From positions 1-64,000 of the forward strand of contig CALGAP010000008.1 of NCBI GenBank assembly GCA_937958995.1: a stretch of 64,000 bases of DNA. The letters run 5' to 3'. Within the stretch, counting starts at the first letter, position 1, and each line of letters starts with the position of its first letter. The translations under genes were made by a program, and so were the position numbers. Positions 45,833 to 54,182 of the stretch are shown one piece after another. This DNA is from an uncultured Chitinophagaceae bacterium. Its GTDB lineage: Bacteria; Bacteroidota; Bacteroidia; Chitinophagales; Chitinophagaceae. The notes under the pieces are model-generated. The model saw nothing but the letters and a program-made list of their open reading frames with translations. It was not told the DNA's origin and ran no database searches.

Positions 45833-46708
45833 ATGCATCGCCATGCCTTCCTCCCTGTTTTACTCTGGCTCTTCTGCAGCAGTTGCTTCTTCAACCGTTG
45901 GGTGATGACGGAAAAAGAGCTGCGCGCGTACTACAAAGACAAACCCCAGGAAAAACCCGTTTTCTTCACCATCCACAATGATTCGGTTGAGCTCTATTGC
46001 GCTACCAGTGGTGCCGACACATTACCGCCTCTCCTTTTGATACATGGCGCGCCGGGCGCCTGGTATGGCAGCCGCAATTTTTTGGAAGATTCTTTGCTGA
46101 AACAGCATTTTCACATCATTGCCGTCGACAGGCCGGGGTATGGCAAGAGCCGGATAAAGGGCAAGGGAAGGCGCAAAGCATTTACCTCCATCACCCTGCA
46201 GGCCGTCGCCATTCATGAGGCACTGCGGCTCAACAGGTCGGGCAAGCCCGGTATTGTTGCGGGCAGTTCTTATGGCGCACCTATTGCGCTGAAGCTGGCC
46301 GCTTTATATCCCGAAGCATTTTACCACCTGGTGATGCTGGCACCGGCCATCGATCCCGACAAAGAAAAATTCTGGTGGTTTCATCCCTGGGTGCAGGAAG
46401 CGCCCATGAGGTGGTTTTTGCCGCGATTCCTCAATGCCGCCACCGATGAAAAGTTTGCGCACGTAGAAGAGCTGCGCCAATTGTTGCCCGACTGGCAAAA
46501 GCTCTCCGTTCCTGTCACAGTAGCGCAAGGTGGCGCCGACGATATCGTGGACCCTTCCAACCTCGACTTCGCCAAAAAGCAACTGGCAGGAAAGAAGGCC
46601 GATTTCATCTATCTGCCACAGGCAGGGCATCTTATACGATGGAGAAACACCGATGTAGTGCGAAATATATTCCTGGAAGCTGTCTCCAGTCACACAAACA
46701 GCTTCTGA
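45833..46708 (+). CDS. alpha/beta hydrolase, probable lipoprotein
   Basis: 291 residues. The N terminus has a hydrophobic signal with possible lipobox FCSSC (Cys18). The alpha/beta hydrolase fold is clear: oxyanion HGAPGAW, PGYGKSR, nucleophile Ser in AGSSYGAP (GxSxG-like), acid Asp in GGADDIVDPSN and His in LPQAGHLIRW. The substrate is unknown. If the lipobox is used, it acts outside the cytoplasm. Confidence 0.82.
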   Translation: MHRHAFLPVLLWLFCSSCFFNRWVMTEKELRAYYKDKPQEKPVFFTIHNDSVELYCATSGADTLPPLLLIHGAPGAWYGSRNFLEDSLLKQHFHIIAVDRPGYGKSRIKGKGRRKAFTSITLQAVAIHEALRLNRSGKPGIVAGSSYGAPIALKLAALYPEAFYHLVMLAPAIDPDKEKFWWFHPWVQEAPMRWFLPRFLNAATDEKFAHVEELRQLLPDWQKLSVPVTVAQGGADDIVDPSNLDFAKKQLAGKKADFIYLPQAGHLIRWRNTDVVRNIFLEAVSSHTNSF

Positions 46709-46838
46709 AACGGCCCGCTCAAAAACAAATTAATGACCGTTAGTTTGTCCGCCATCATCCGCCCAATCCTCGAAATCCATCCAAATCCTCGATTTAGCTA
46801 AAATTTACCTTCAAAAAAGTAAACGCAGTTCAAAAAAA

Positions 46839-46849
46839 TACTTTCTTTG
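46839..46849 (+). promoter_or_regulatory. possible promoter of the arginine cluster leader
   Basis: TACTTTCTTTG resembles the -7 region, though with a longer A-to-TTTG distance than TANNTTTG; a similar TATTTCTTTG precedes the gene at 58975. No -33 TTG is visible. Use of this site would give a leader of about 295 bases before the first structural gene. The preceding 46709-46838 holds nothing else that I can name. Confidence 0.3.
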
Positions 46850-46889
46850 CACCGTTAAACTAATTGAGTCAAAGTATATCATACTTACA

Positions 46890-47024
46890 ATGCAAAAAAA
46901 TCTCACCATAATACTCGCTGATGTGTTGCCTGGCTGGGCAATCACTATAGTGCGTGGGGTTTTTCCTGTACATCTCCGTACAGTTTTTTTCCGTCGACCT
47001 ATCCCCGTAAGGGTGCGACGTTGA
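46890..47024 (+). CDS. arginine-rich leader peptide of the arginine cluster (candidate)
   Basis: A 44-codon ORF in the leader of the arginine cluster, too short for routine gene calling. The peptide starts MQKNLTIILADVLPGW and ends VFFRRPIPVRVRR followed by TGA. Arg is at positions 22, 30, 35, 36, 41, 43 and 44: seven in 44, six of them in the last fifteen. Codons used include CGT, CGA and AGG. It lies about 35 bases after the likely transcript start and ends 125 bases before the first enzyme gene. Clustered codons for the pathway's end product are the mark of amino-acid attenuation leaders (his, trp, leu, ilv). Chance cannot be excluded from one sequence. Confidence 0.55.
   Translation: MQKNLTIILADVLPGWAITIVRGVFPVHLRTVFFRRPIPVRVRR
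46966..46990 (+). terminator. hairpin plus T7 inside the arginine leader peptide ORF
   Basis: CTGTAC (46966-46971), loop ATCTCC, GTACAG (46978-46983), then seven T residues. The stem is only six pairs, so it is weak to moderate alone. The first Arg codon (46953-46955) lies 11 bases before the 5' arm, so a ribosome stalled there would cover part of that arm. Confidence 0.5.
46992..47020 (+). promoter_or_regulatory. second hairpin in the arginine leader
   Basis: CGTCG (46992-46996) pairs with CGACG (47016-47020), with an inner CCC / GGG helix across a GTAA-containing loop. It covers the Arg-codon cluster at the end of the leader ORF and could be an alternative or antiterminator structure. No T-tract follows. 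Confidence 0.35.
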
Positions 47025-47149
47025 TACCGCTTTTCCCATACAGCGCTCTTCTCAATGCCCGGAGTGGAATTGGCCCGACAGACCTCCTGTTGAAGGCAAA
47101 TGATGTAAGTGGCATTATTTTTAATCACGTTTAGTCATGTGACCAGAAA

Positions 47150-47881
47150 ATGGAAAATCTACAGTCATTCAAAATATTAATAGCCGACGAGTCGCACACC
47201 AGGTATGCGCAGGAAATCGTTGACGAAATGGCCGCTTCTGCTGCGGCGCGCGGCACCGGTATAGCCAAACGTTCGCCCGAATACATCGAAGAAAAAATGC
47301 GCGAAGGCAAAGCCGTCATCGCACTTACTCAAGACGATAAGTGGGCCGGCTTCTGCTATATCGAAACCTGGAGCCACGGGCAATATGTGGCCAATTCGGG
47401 TCTGATTGTGGCGCCACCTTACCGCAAGGGCGGGCTGGCTAAGGCTATCAAGAAAAAAATCTTCAACCTCAGCCGCCAGAAATATCCCGATGCCAAGCTC
47501 TTCGGTCTTACCACCGGCCTGGCCGTGATGAAAATTAACAGCGAGCTGGGCTATGAACCGGTCACATACTCTGAGCTTACACAAGACGAAGCCTTCTGGG
47601 CAGGGTGCAAAAGCTGTGTGAACTACGACATCCTGATGAGCAAAGACCGCAAGAACTGCATGTGCACCGCCATGCTCTACGACCCTAAAGATCACTACGA
47701 GCCTGAAGAGACGAAAGAGTTTTTTGAAAAGAAGAAAAATGTGCTCGCGCGTTTGCTCCGCATCAAGCAACTCAGGTTCCTGAAAGGCTTGTTCAAAAAA
47801 GAGAACGAAAAGAAAGACAACGACAATAGCGCGAAAGCATCAAAAGCAAAATCACTGCTCCATTATTTTTTTAACTTCTAA
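47150..47881 (+). CDS. GNAT N-acyltransferase, candidate first enzyme of arginine synthesis
   Basis: 243 residues with a GNAT fold: VANSGLIVAPPYRKGGLAKAIKKKI is the acyl-CoA site (R92-K-G-G-L-A), followed by LTTGLAVMKINSELGYEPV. It is the first gene of the arginine cluster, which otherwise lacks argA/argJ, so it probably acylates glutamate (acetyl or succinyl). That is inferred from position. Unusual for GNAT is a cluster of four cysteines, Cys153 and Cys156 (CKSC) with Cys170 and Cys172 (CMC), which could bind zinc or sense redox state. The C-terminal 60 residues are highly basic and helical. Confidence 0.75.
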   Translation: MENLQSFKILIADESHTRYAQEIVDEMAASAAARGTGIAKRSPEYIEEKMREGKAVIALTQDDKWAGFCYIETWSHGQYVANSGLIVAPPYRKGGLAKAIKKKIFNLSRQKYPDAKLFGLTTGLAVMKINSELGYEPVTYSELTQDEAFWAGCKSCVNYDILMSKDRKNCMCTAMLYDPKDHYEPEETKEFFEKKKNVLARLLRIKQLRFLKGLFKKENEKKDNDNSAKASKAKSLLHYFFNF

Positions 47882-47900
47882 AAAACCTGCAGAACGGATC

Positions 47901-49103
47901 ATGTCTAAAAAAGTTGTTTTAGGTTTTAGTGGCGGCCTGGATACTTCCTTTTGCGTAAAATATCTTGGTGAAGACAAGGGCTATGAAGTGCACAGCATTA
48001 TTGTGAATACGGGCGGTTTTACCAAAGAAGAATTAAAGCAGATTGAACAACACGCATACCAGCTCGGCGTAAAAACCCATACCACCATCGACGCGGTTAA
48101 GGGTTATTATGACCGCATCATCAAATACCTTATTTACGGAAACGTACTTAAAAATAATACCTACCCGCTGAGCGTAAGCGCCGAAAGACTGAGCCAGGCT
48201 TTGCATATTGCGGAGCACGCAAAAAATCTGAAGGCCGATGCCGTGGCACATGGCAGTACCGGCGCAGGCAACGACCAGGTACGCTTCGACATGATCTTCC
48301 ATATCATGATCCCCGGTGTGGAGATCATTACGCCTATCCGTGACCTGAAACTGAGCCGCGAAGAAGAGATTGAATATTTGAAGAAAAAAGGCGTGGAGAT
48401 GAATTTCGCCAAAGCCGTTTATTCTATCAACAAAGGTCTTTGGGGAACCAGTGTAGGCGGAAAAGAAACATTGCAGTCGAAAGGCTGGCTTCCCGAAGAA
48501 GCATGGCCAACACAGGTGACCGCTACCAGCAACACTACGCTCGAACTTGAATTTGTGAAAGGTGAGCTGGTGGCAGTGAACGGAAAAAAATTCGCACACC
48601 CATCCGAAGCCATACAGGAAGTGCAGCGCATTGCCGGTCCTTATGGCGTAGGCAGAGATATTCATGTGGGCGATACCATTATCGGCATCAAGGGCAGAGT
48701 AGGCTTCGAAGCTGCTGCGCCCATGGTGATCCTGAAAGCCCACCACGCATTGGAAAAACACGTGCTTACCAAGTGGCAGCTAAACTGGAAAGACCAGCTG
48801 GCGCAGTTTTATGGCAACTGGCTGCACGAAGGACAAATTTTGGACCCTGTGATGCGCGACATCGAAGCTTACCTCGAAAGCTCGCAGCAAAATGTGACCG
48901 GTAAGGCGTTTGTTGAACTGATGCCCTACCGCTTCCAGGTGATCGGCATTGAGTCGGAATACGACCTGATGAGCAGCAAGTTTGGTAAATATGGTGAAAT
49001 GAATACCGGCTGGACAGGTGAAGACGTGAGAGGTTTCAGCAAGATTTTCGGCAACCAGACAGCGATATGGCATGCGGTGAAAGAAGATAATTCGAAAAAA
49101 TAA
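47901..49103 (+). CDS. argG: argininosuccinate synthase
   Basis: Condenses citrulline and aspartate using ATP, 400 residues. The ATP pyrophosphatase P-loop is VLGFSGGLDTSFCV at the N terminus. Other conserved blocks are AHGSTGAGNDQVRF, TPIRDLKLSREEEIEYL and SINKGLWGTSVGGKE. It follows the GNAT gene by 19 bases and precedes argC by 21, so it is in one operon. Confidence 0.96.
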   Translation: MSKKVVLGFSGGLDTSFCVKYLGEDKGYEVHSIIVNTGGFTKEELKQIEQHAYQLGVKTHTTIDAVKGYYDRIIKYLIYGNVLKNNTYPLSVSAERLSQALHIAEHAKNLKADAVAHGSTGAGNDQVRFDMIFHIMIPGVEIITPIRDLKLSREEEIEYLKKKGVEMNFAKAVYSINKGLWGTSVGGKETLQSKGWLPEEAWPTQVTATSNTTLELEFVKGELVAVNGKKFAHPSEAIQEVQRIAGPYGVGRDIHVGDTIIGIKGRVGFEAAAPMVILKAHHALEKHVLTKWQLNWKDQLAQFYGNWLHEGQILDPVMRDIEAYLESSQQNVTGKAFVELMPYRFQVIGIESEYDLMSSKFGKYGEMNTGWTGEDVRGFSKIFGNQTAIWHAVKEDNSKK

Positions 49104-49124
49104 AATCGAAATACCAGTAGCGTA

Positions 49125-50117
49125 ATGAGTAAAAAAATTTCAGCAGGCATTGTGGGCGGCGCCGGTTATACCGGTGGTGAACTGATACGCCTGTTGCTGA
49201 ATCATCCGCAGGCAGAAATTGCTTTTGTGCACAGCAACAGCAATGCGGGCAATCCTTTGTACAAGGTGCACGAAGACCTGCTGGGTGAAACCAAAATGGA
49301 ATTTACCGGTGAACCCGCCTGGCAGAAAGGCGGCATCGATGTATTATTTCTTTGCGTGGGTCATGGCGCAGCGAAAAGATTTCTGAGTGAAAACGAAATA
49401 CCCGAGAGCATAAAGATCATTGACCTCTCGCAGGATTTTCGTTTGAAAGAAAATGCCAGCATCGGCAACAGGGAGTTTGTTTATGGTCTGCCTGAACTGA
49501 ATAAAGAAGCTATTCGCTCGGCGAACAATATTGCTAACCCCGGTTGTTTTGCCACCTGTATACAACTGGGTTTGCTGCCGCTGGCCAAGGCTGGCTTGCT
49601 CAACCAGGTATATACTACCGGCATTACCGGCTCTACTGGCGCGGGGCAGAGCCTGACGGCCACTTCGCATTTCAGCTGGCGCAACAATAATATTTCAGCT
49701 TACAAAACCCTTACGCACCAGCACCTACACGAAATTGGCCAGTCGCTGAAGCAACTGCAGCCTGCAGGCGATTTGGACTTCAGCTTCATACCCTGGCGCG
49801 GCGACTTTACAAGAGGCATTTTCGTGAGCTCGCATATTCATTGCAATGAAGAACTGAAAGATCTGATTCAGCTTTACGAAGATTTTTACCAGGATCATCC
49901 TTTCACGCAGGTAAGCAGGGAGGTGATCTTTTTGAAACAGGTAGTGAATACGAATAAATGTATTGTGCAACTGGAAAAGGTAGGCACCAAACTGGTGGTG
50001 CACTCCATCACCGATAATTTATTGAAAGGCGCTTCGGGACAGGCTGTGCAGAATATGAACCTGATGTTTGGCATTGATGAATGCGCGGGATTGAAATTGA
50101 AGGCAAATTATTTTTAG
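49125..50117 (+). CDS. argC: N-acetyl-gamma-glutamyl-phosphate reductase
   Basis: NADPH-dependent reduction of the acylglutamyl phosphate to the semialdehyde, 330 residues. The nucleotide-binding GGAGYTGGELIRLL is at residues about 11-24, and the active-site Cys141 is in IANPGCFATC. The C-terminal domain has HRGDFTRG-like WRGDFTRGIFVSSH. It precedes argD by seven bases. Confidence 0.95.
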   Translation: MSKKISAGIVGGAGYTGGELIRLLLNHPQAEIAFVHSNSNAGNPLYKVHEDLLGETKMEFTGEPAWQKGGIDVLFLCVGHGAAKRFLSENEIPESIKIIDLSQDFRLKENASIGNREFVYGLPELNKEAIRSANNIANPGCFATCIQLGLLPLAKAGLLNQVYTTGITGSTGAGQSLTATSHFSWRNNNISAYKTLTHQHLHEIGQSLKQLQPAGDLDFSFIPWRGDFTRGIFVSSHIHCNEELKDLIQLYEDFYQDHPFTQVSREVIFLKQVVNTNKCIVQLEKVGTKLVVHSITDNLLKGASGQAVQNMNLMFGIDECAGLKLKANYF

Positions 50118-50124
50118 TTATACC

Positions 50125-51282
50125 ATGAAACTCTTCGACGTTTACCCGATTAACGACATCACCATCGTAAAAGCCAGGGGCTCTTACGTGTGGGACAAGA
50201 ATGGTGAACAGTATCTTGACCTCTATGGCGGTCATGCTGTGATATCTATTGGCCATAGCCATCCGCATTACGTCGAACGAGTTACCCGACAACTGAACAA
50301 CGTAGCATTTTACAGCAACTCCATACGCAATCCCTTCCAGGAAGAGCTGGCTGAAAAGCTGGGCAAGGTTTCCGGCAGGGAAGACTATCAACTCTTTTTG
50401 TGCAACTCGGGTGCCGAAGCCAACGAGAATGCGCTGAAGCTGGCCTCGTTCACCAACGGGCGCAAGAAAATTATTGCATTCAAAAAATCTTTTCACGGCA
50501 GAACTTCATTGGCTGTTGCTGCCACCGACAATCCCGCTATCGTAGCGCCGGTAAATGAAACACCGAACGTCATTTTCTTACCCTTCAACGATGAGGCATC
50601 GCTGGAGGCGGTGTTTAAAGCGCAGGGTTCAGAAATTTCTTCGGTTATCATCGAGGGCATACAGGGTGTGGGCGGCATCAATGTGGCCAGTGAATCTTTT
50701 TTACGTACCATCCGCAGGCTGTGTACGCAGTACGGCGCTTTGTTTATTGCCGACAGCGTGCAGTGTGGTTATGGCCGCAGTGGTAAATTCTTTTCGCAAG
50801 ACTATGCCGGCGTAGACGCCGACATTTACAGCATGGCGAAAGGTATGGGCAATGGTTTCCCGATCGGCGGTATTATCATTGCCCCGCACATCAAAAGCAA
50901 GCATAGCATGCTGGGCACCACCTTTGGCGGTAATCACCTGGCTTGCGTGGCGGCACTCGCGGTGCTGGAAGTGATGGAAAAGGAAAACCTGATGCAAAAC
51001 GCAGCCGAAACAGGTGAATTCCTGATGACGGAATTGAGAAAAATTCCGCACCTGCAAAATGTTCGTGGCCGCGGACTTATGATCGGCTTTGATGTGCCCG
51101 AAAACCTGAAAGACTTACGCAAGAATTTACTGTGGAAGCACAAGATTTTCACCGGCGAAGCCAAACCTAATGTGATTCGTTTGTTGCCTTCATTGGCATT
51201 GACGAAAAAAGAAGCAGGGCAATTTATCGAAGCCATCAGCGAAGAGGTAGCCGCTTTGTCGATGAGCGAGGCGAAGGTGTAG
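50125..51282 (+). CDS. argD: acylornithine aminotransferase (class III)
   Basis: PLP enzyme converting acylglutamate semialdehyde to acylornithine, 385 residues. The phosphate-binding CNSGAEANENALKLA, the SFHGRT segment and the PLP Lys239 in SMAKGMGNGFPIGG are clear. The cofactor strand reads FIADSVQCGYGRSG, where most class III enzymes, including the other one in this window, have DEIQTG or DEVQTG. The Glu-to-Ser and Thr-to-Cys changes are odd and may be lineage-specific. A gap of 74 bases precedes the next gene. Confidence 0.92.
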   Translation: MKLFDVYPINDITIVKARGSYVWDKNGEQYLDLYGGHAVISIGHSHPHYVERVTRQLNNVAFYSNSIRNPFQEELAEKLGKVSGREDYQLFLCNSGAEANENALKLASFTNGRKKIIAFKKSFHGRTSLAVAATDNPAIVAPVNETPNVIFLPFNDEASLEAVFKAQGSEISSVIIEGIQGVGGINVASESFLRTIRRLCTQYGALFIADSVQCGYGRSGKFFSQDYAGVDADIYSMAKGMGNGFPIGGIIIAPHIKSKHSMLGTTFGGNHLACVAALAVLEVMEKENLMQNAAETGEFLMTELRKIPHLQNVRGRGLMIGFDVPENLKDLRKNLLWKHKIFTGEAKPNVIRLLPSLALTKKEAGQFIEAISEEVAALSMSEAKV

Positions 51283-51356
51283 GCTTTATTCTCACATTGT
51301 ACCTTCTTGTGGCTTTTGCTGCAAAGAAGTTTTAGGAAAAATGGAAGAACCGCAAG

Positions 51357-52325
51357 ATGAAACATTTCATTTCCGTTCATGATGTGCCCGACATCGATGC
51401 ATTGGTGCAAAAGGCACTCAATTACAAAAGGGATCCGCTGAAGGATAAAGCGCTGGGCGCGAATAAGCGCATTGGTTTATTATTCTTAAACCCCAGTATG
51501 CGCACGCGCCTGAGCACGCAGATAGCCGCGCAGAATCTGGGTATGGAACCTGTTGTATTCAACGTGGGTTCAGAAGGCTGGGCGCTGGAGTTTGAAGAAG
51601 AAGCCATCATGAGCGGCAGCACCGTGGAGCATGTGAAAGATGCTGCGCCGGTGATGGGAAAATATTTCGATATACTCGCCATTCGCACCTTCCCTTCGCT
51701 GAAAAACCGCGAAGATGATTATAGCGAACTTTTCATCCATCAGTTTATCAAATACGCAGGCATTCCCGTGGTGAGTCTCGAAAGCGCCACGCTGCATCCT
51801 TTGCAAAGCCTTACCGACATTATCACTATCAGGGAAGTGATGCAGTCGAAGGGCCTGAAGAAGCGCCCGAAAATTGTGCTCACCTGGGCGCCCCATGTAA
51901 AAGCTCTTCCGCAATGCGTGGCCAACAGTTTTGCACAATGGATCAACGCCTGGGGACAAGCCGATTTTGTAATTACGCACCCGGAAGATTATGAACTGGA
52001 CGAAAAATTTACACGCGGTGCTAACATCACGCACAACCAGGACGAAGCATTAAAAGATGCCGATTTTGTGTATGTGAAAAACTGGAGCACTTATCACAAC
52101 GAGTACGGGAAAATTTATTGCAACGATCCCGAATGGATGCTCACCAACGAAAAGCTGGCGCTGACCAACAAGGCTGCCGTGATGCACTGCCTGCCCGTGC
52201 GGCGCAACGTTGAGCTGAGCGATGAAGTGCTGGACGGCCCCAACAGCGTAGTCACACAGGAAGCCGGCAACCGCGTGTGGGCAGCACAGGCCGTATTGAG
52301 TGAAATACTAAAAAACAAAAAGTAG
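51357..52325 (+). CDS. argF': N-acyl-L-ornithine carbamoyltransferase
   Basis: Transcarbamylase of the N-acetyl/N-succinylornithine type, 322 residues, replacing ordinary OTCase and making acylcitrulline. Carbamoyl phosphate motif FLNPSMRTRLSTQ (residues 43-55), HPLQSLTDIITI, and HCLPVRRNVELSD near the C terminus. The specificity residue known from characterised relatives (Pro90 in the Bacteroides succinylornithine enzyme, Glu92 in the Xanthomonas acetylornithine enzyme) aligns with Val90 here, in SGSTVEHVKDA. The acyl group therefore cannot be assigned. The TAG stop overlaps the argB GTG start by one base. Confidence 0.9.
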   Translation: MKHFISVHDVPDIDALVQKALNYKRDPLKDKALGANKRIGLLFLNPSMRTRLSTQIAAQNLGMEPVVFNVGSEGWALEFEEEAIMSGSTVEHVKDAAPVMGKYFDILAIRTFPSLKNREDDYSELFIHQFIKYAGIPVVSLESATLHPLQSLTDIITIREVMQSKGLKKRPKIVLTWAPHVKALPQCVANSFAQWINAWGQADFVITHPEDYELDEKFTRGANITHNQDEALKDADFVYVKNWSTYHNEYGKIYCNDPEWMLTNEKLALTNKAAVMHCLPVRRNVELSDEVLDGPNSVVTQEAGNRVWAAQAVLSEILKNKK

Positions 52326-53110
52326 TGTCCACCTTATACGTTGTCAAGATTGGAGGAAACATTATAGACGATGATCAGAAACTGGCTTCGTTCTTAAAAG
52401 AATTTGCCGCCATCGATGCACTGAAAATTCTCGTGCATGGTGGCGGCAAGCTGGCAACACGCATGGCCGAACAAATGAATGTTCCGCAGCAAATGGTGGA
52501 TGGCCGTCGCATAACTGACGCAGAAACCCTGAAGATCGTAACGATGGTATATGCGGGGTATATCAATAAAAATATCGTGGCACAACTGCAGCAGCAAGGC
52601 TGCAATGCTATCGGCATGACCGGCGCAGACGGCAACGCCATACAGGCGCACAAAAGAAAACATGCCACGCTCGATTACGGTTTCGTGGGCGATGTGGATG
52701 TAGTGAATACCTCCTTATTGAAAAACCTGCTGAACCAGGGCCTTACCATCGTGATGGCGCCTATTACACACAACAAGCAGGCACAGCTGCTGAATACCAA
52801 TGCTGATACCATTGCGCAGGAGCTCGCGAAAGGATTGAGTAAAGATTTTGAAGTACACCTGGTTTATAGTTTTGAAAAAAGCGGCGTGCTGCTCGACGCG
52901 AATGATGACAGCACCGTGATTGCGTCTATTAATCCGAATTACTATCAACAACTGAAAACCGAGCAAAAAATTTTCGCCGGCATGATCCCCAAGCTCGATA
53001 ATGCCTTTGCCGCCTTGCAGCAGGGCGTGAAGCGGGTGATCATCGGTAAAGCCGAAGAACTACAAAAATTAATTGCCGGAAAATCCGGCACCAGTATCAT
53101 TCATGAATAA
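52325..53110 (+). CDS. argB: N-acylglutamate kinase
   Basis: Phosphorylates N-acylglutamate, the second step of the pathway; 261 residues, amino acid kinase fold. GTG start at 52325 sharing one base with the argF' stop. Motifs: VVKIGGNIID at the N terminus, VHGGGKLATRMAEQ, VDGRRITD and the C-terminal IPKLDNAFAALQQGVKRVIIGKA. It lacks the extra N-terminal helix of arginine-inhibited kinases, so feedback inhibition by arginine is not expected on this evidence. Confidence 0.95.
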   Translation: MSTLYVVKIGGNIIDDDQKLASFLKEFAAIDALKILVHGGGKLATRMAEQMNVPQQMVDGRRITDAETLKIVTMVYAGYINKNIVAQLQQQGCNAIGMTGADGNAIQAHKRKHATLDYGFVGDVDVVNTSLLKNLLNQGLTIVMAPITHNKQAQLLNTNADTIAQELAKGLSKDFEVHLVYSFEKSGVLLDANDDSTVIASINPNYYQQLKTEQKIFAGMIPKLDNAFAALQQGVKRVIIGKAEELQKLIAGKSGTSIIHE

Positions 53111-54176
53111 CGAAAAACTACATTCACTTTACGAAGATGCACTGGAATTGCTGAAGCAGCTGATCGCAACGCCTTCTTTCAGCAAGGAAGAGGATAAAAC
53201 TGCCGGGATTATTTATCAATTCTTATCACAACGTACAGTACATGTAAAGCGGCTAGCCAATAATGTGTGGGCGCGCAATGTGCACTACGATCCGTCTAAA
53301 CCAACCATATTACTTAATTCACACCACGATACGGTAAAACCCAATAAAGGCTATACTCTCGATCCGTTTTCTCCCATCTGCAAAGACGGTAAACTATACG
53401 GCCTCGGCAGCAATGATGCCGGTGGTTCATTGGTTTCGCTGATTGCCACTTTTTTATATTTCAGTGAACGAGACGATTTAAAATACAACCTGGTGCTGGC
53501 CGCTTCTGCAGAGGAAGAGATCAGCGGGAAAAATGGTATTGAATTACTACTCCCCGAACTTGGTGCCATCGATTTTGGCATAGTAGGCGAACCTACTCAA
53601 ATGCAGATGGCAGTGGCCGAAAGAGGGTTGCTGGTGCTCGATTGCACCGTAACGGGCAAAGCGGGTCATGCCGCAAGAAATGAAGGAGAAAATGCGATCT
53701 ATAAAGCACTCAAAGATATCAGTTGGTTCGCCAGCTATCAATTCCCGAAAGTATCAGAACTGTTGGGATCGGTGAAAATGAGCGTGACGGTAATTGACAC
53801 ACAAAACAAAGCGCACAATGTGGTGCCCGCGCAGTGTACTTTCGTGGTGGATACCCGTGTGAACGAGCTATATACATTCGAGGAAATACTGGAAACTATT
53901 CGCCAGAACGTAACCTGCGATGTGCAGCCACGCAGTTTCCGCCTGCGCAGCACCTCCATTCCGCTCGATCACCCCATTGTGAAGGCAGGACTGAAGCTGA
54001 ACAGAAAATACTACGGCTCCCCCACCACTTCCGACAAAGCGCTGATGCCCTTTCCCGCTTTAAAGATTGGCCCGGGCGATTCCGCGAGAAGTCATACCGC
54101 GGATGAGTATATTTACACCGATGAAATCATTGAGGGTATCGGGTTGTACATCCAAATGCTGAATGAAATTATATAG
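53103..54176 (+). CDS. argE: M20 family N-acylcitrulline/acylornithine deacylase
   Basis: Metallopeptidase-family deacylase that removes the protecting acyl group, most likely from acylcitrulline since the transcarbamylase acts on acylornithine. 357 residues from the ATG at 53103, overlapping argB by eight bases; an earlier in-frame start at 53073 would overlap argB more deeply. Metal ligands: His in NSHHDTVKP, Asp in GSNDAGGS, Glu pair in ASAEEEISG, Glu in IVGEPTQM, and the final His in ARSHTADEY. Confidence 0.92.
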   Translation: MNNEKLHSLYEDALELLKQLIATPSFSKEEDKTAGIIYQFLSQRTVHVKRLANNVWARNVHYDPSKPTILLNSHHDTVKPNKGYTLDPFSPICKDGKLYGLGSNDAGGSLVSLIATFLYFSERDDLKYNLVLAASAEEEISGKNGIELLLPELGAIDFGIVGEPTQMQMAVAERGLLVLDCTVTGKAGHAARNEGENAIYKALKDISWFASYQFPKVSELLGSVKMSVTVIDTQNKAHNVVPAQCTFVVDTRVNELYTFEEILETIRQNVTCDVQPRSFRLRSTSIPLDHPIVKAGLKLNRKYYGSPTTSDKALMPFPALKIGPGDSARSHTADEYIYTDEIIEGIGLYIQMLNEII

Positions 54177-54182
54177 TGTACT

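Noticed and set aside
46811..47128. 105-codon minus-strand ORF across the arginine leader
   Set aside because: Antisense to the leader; no family resemblance, no promoter, and its arginine-rich stretch is only the complement of the same sequence.
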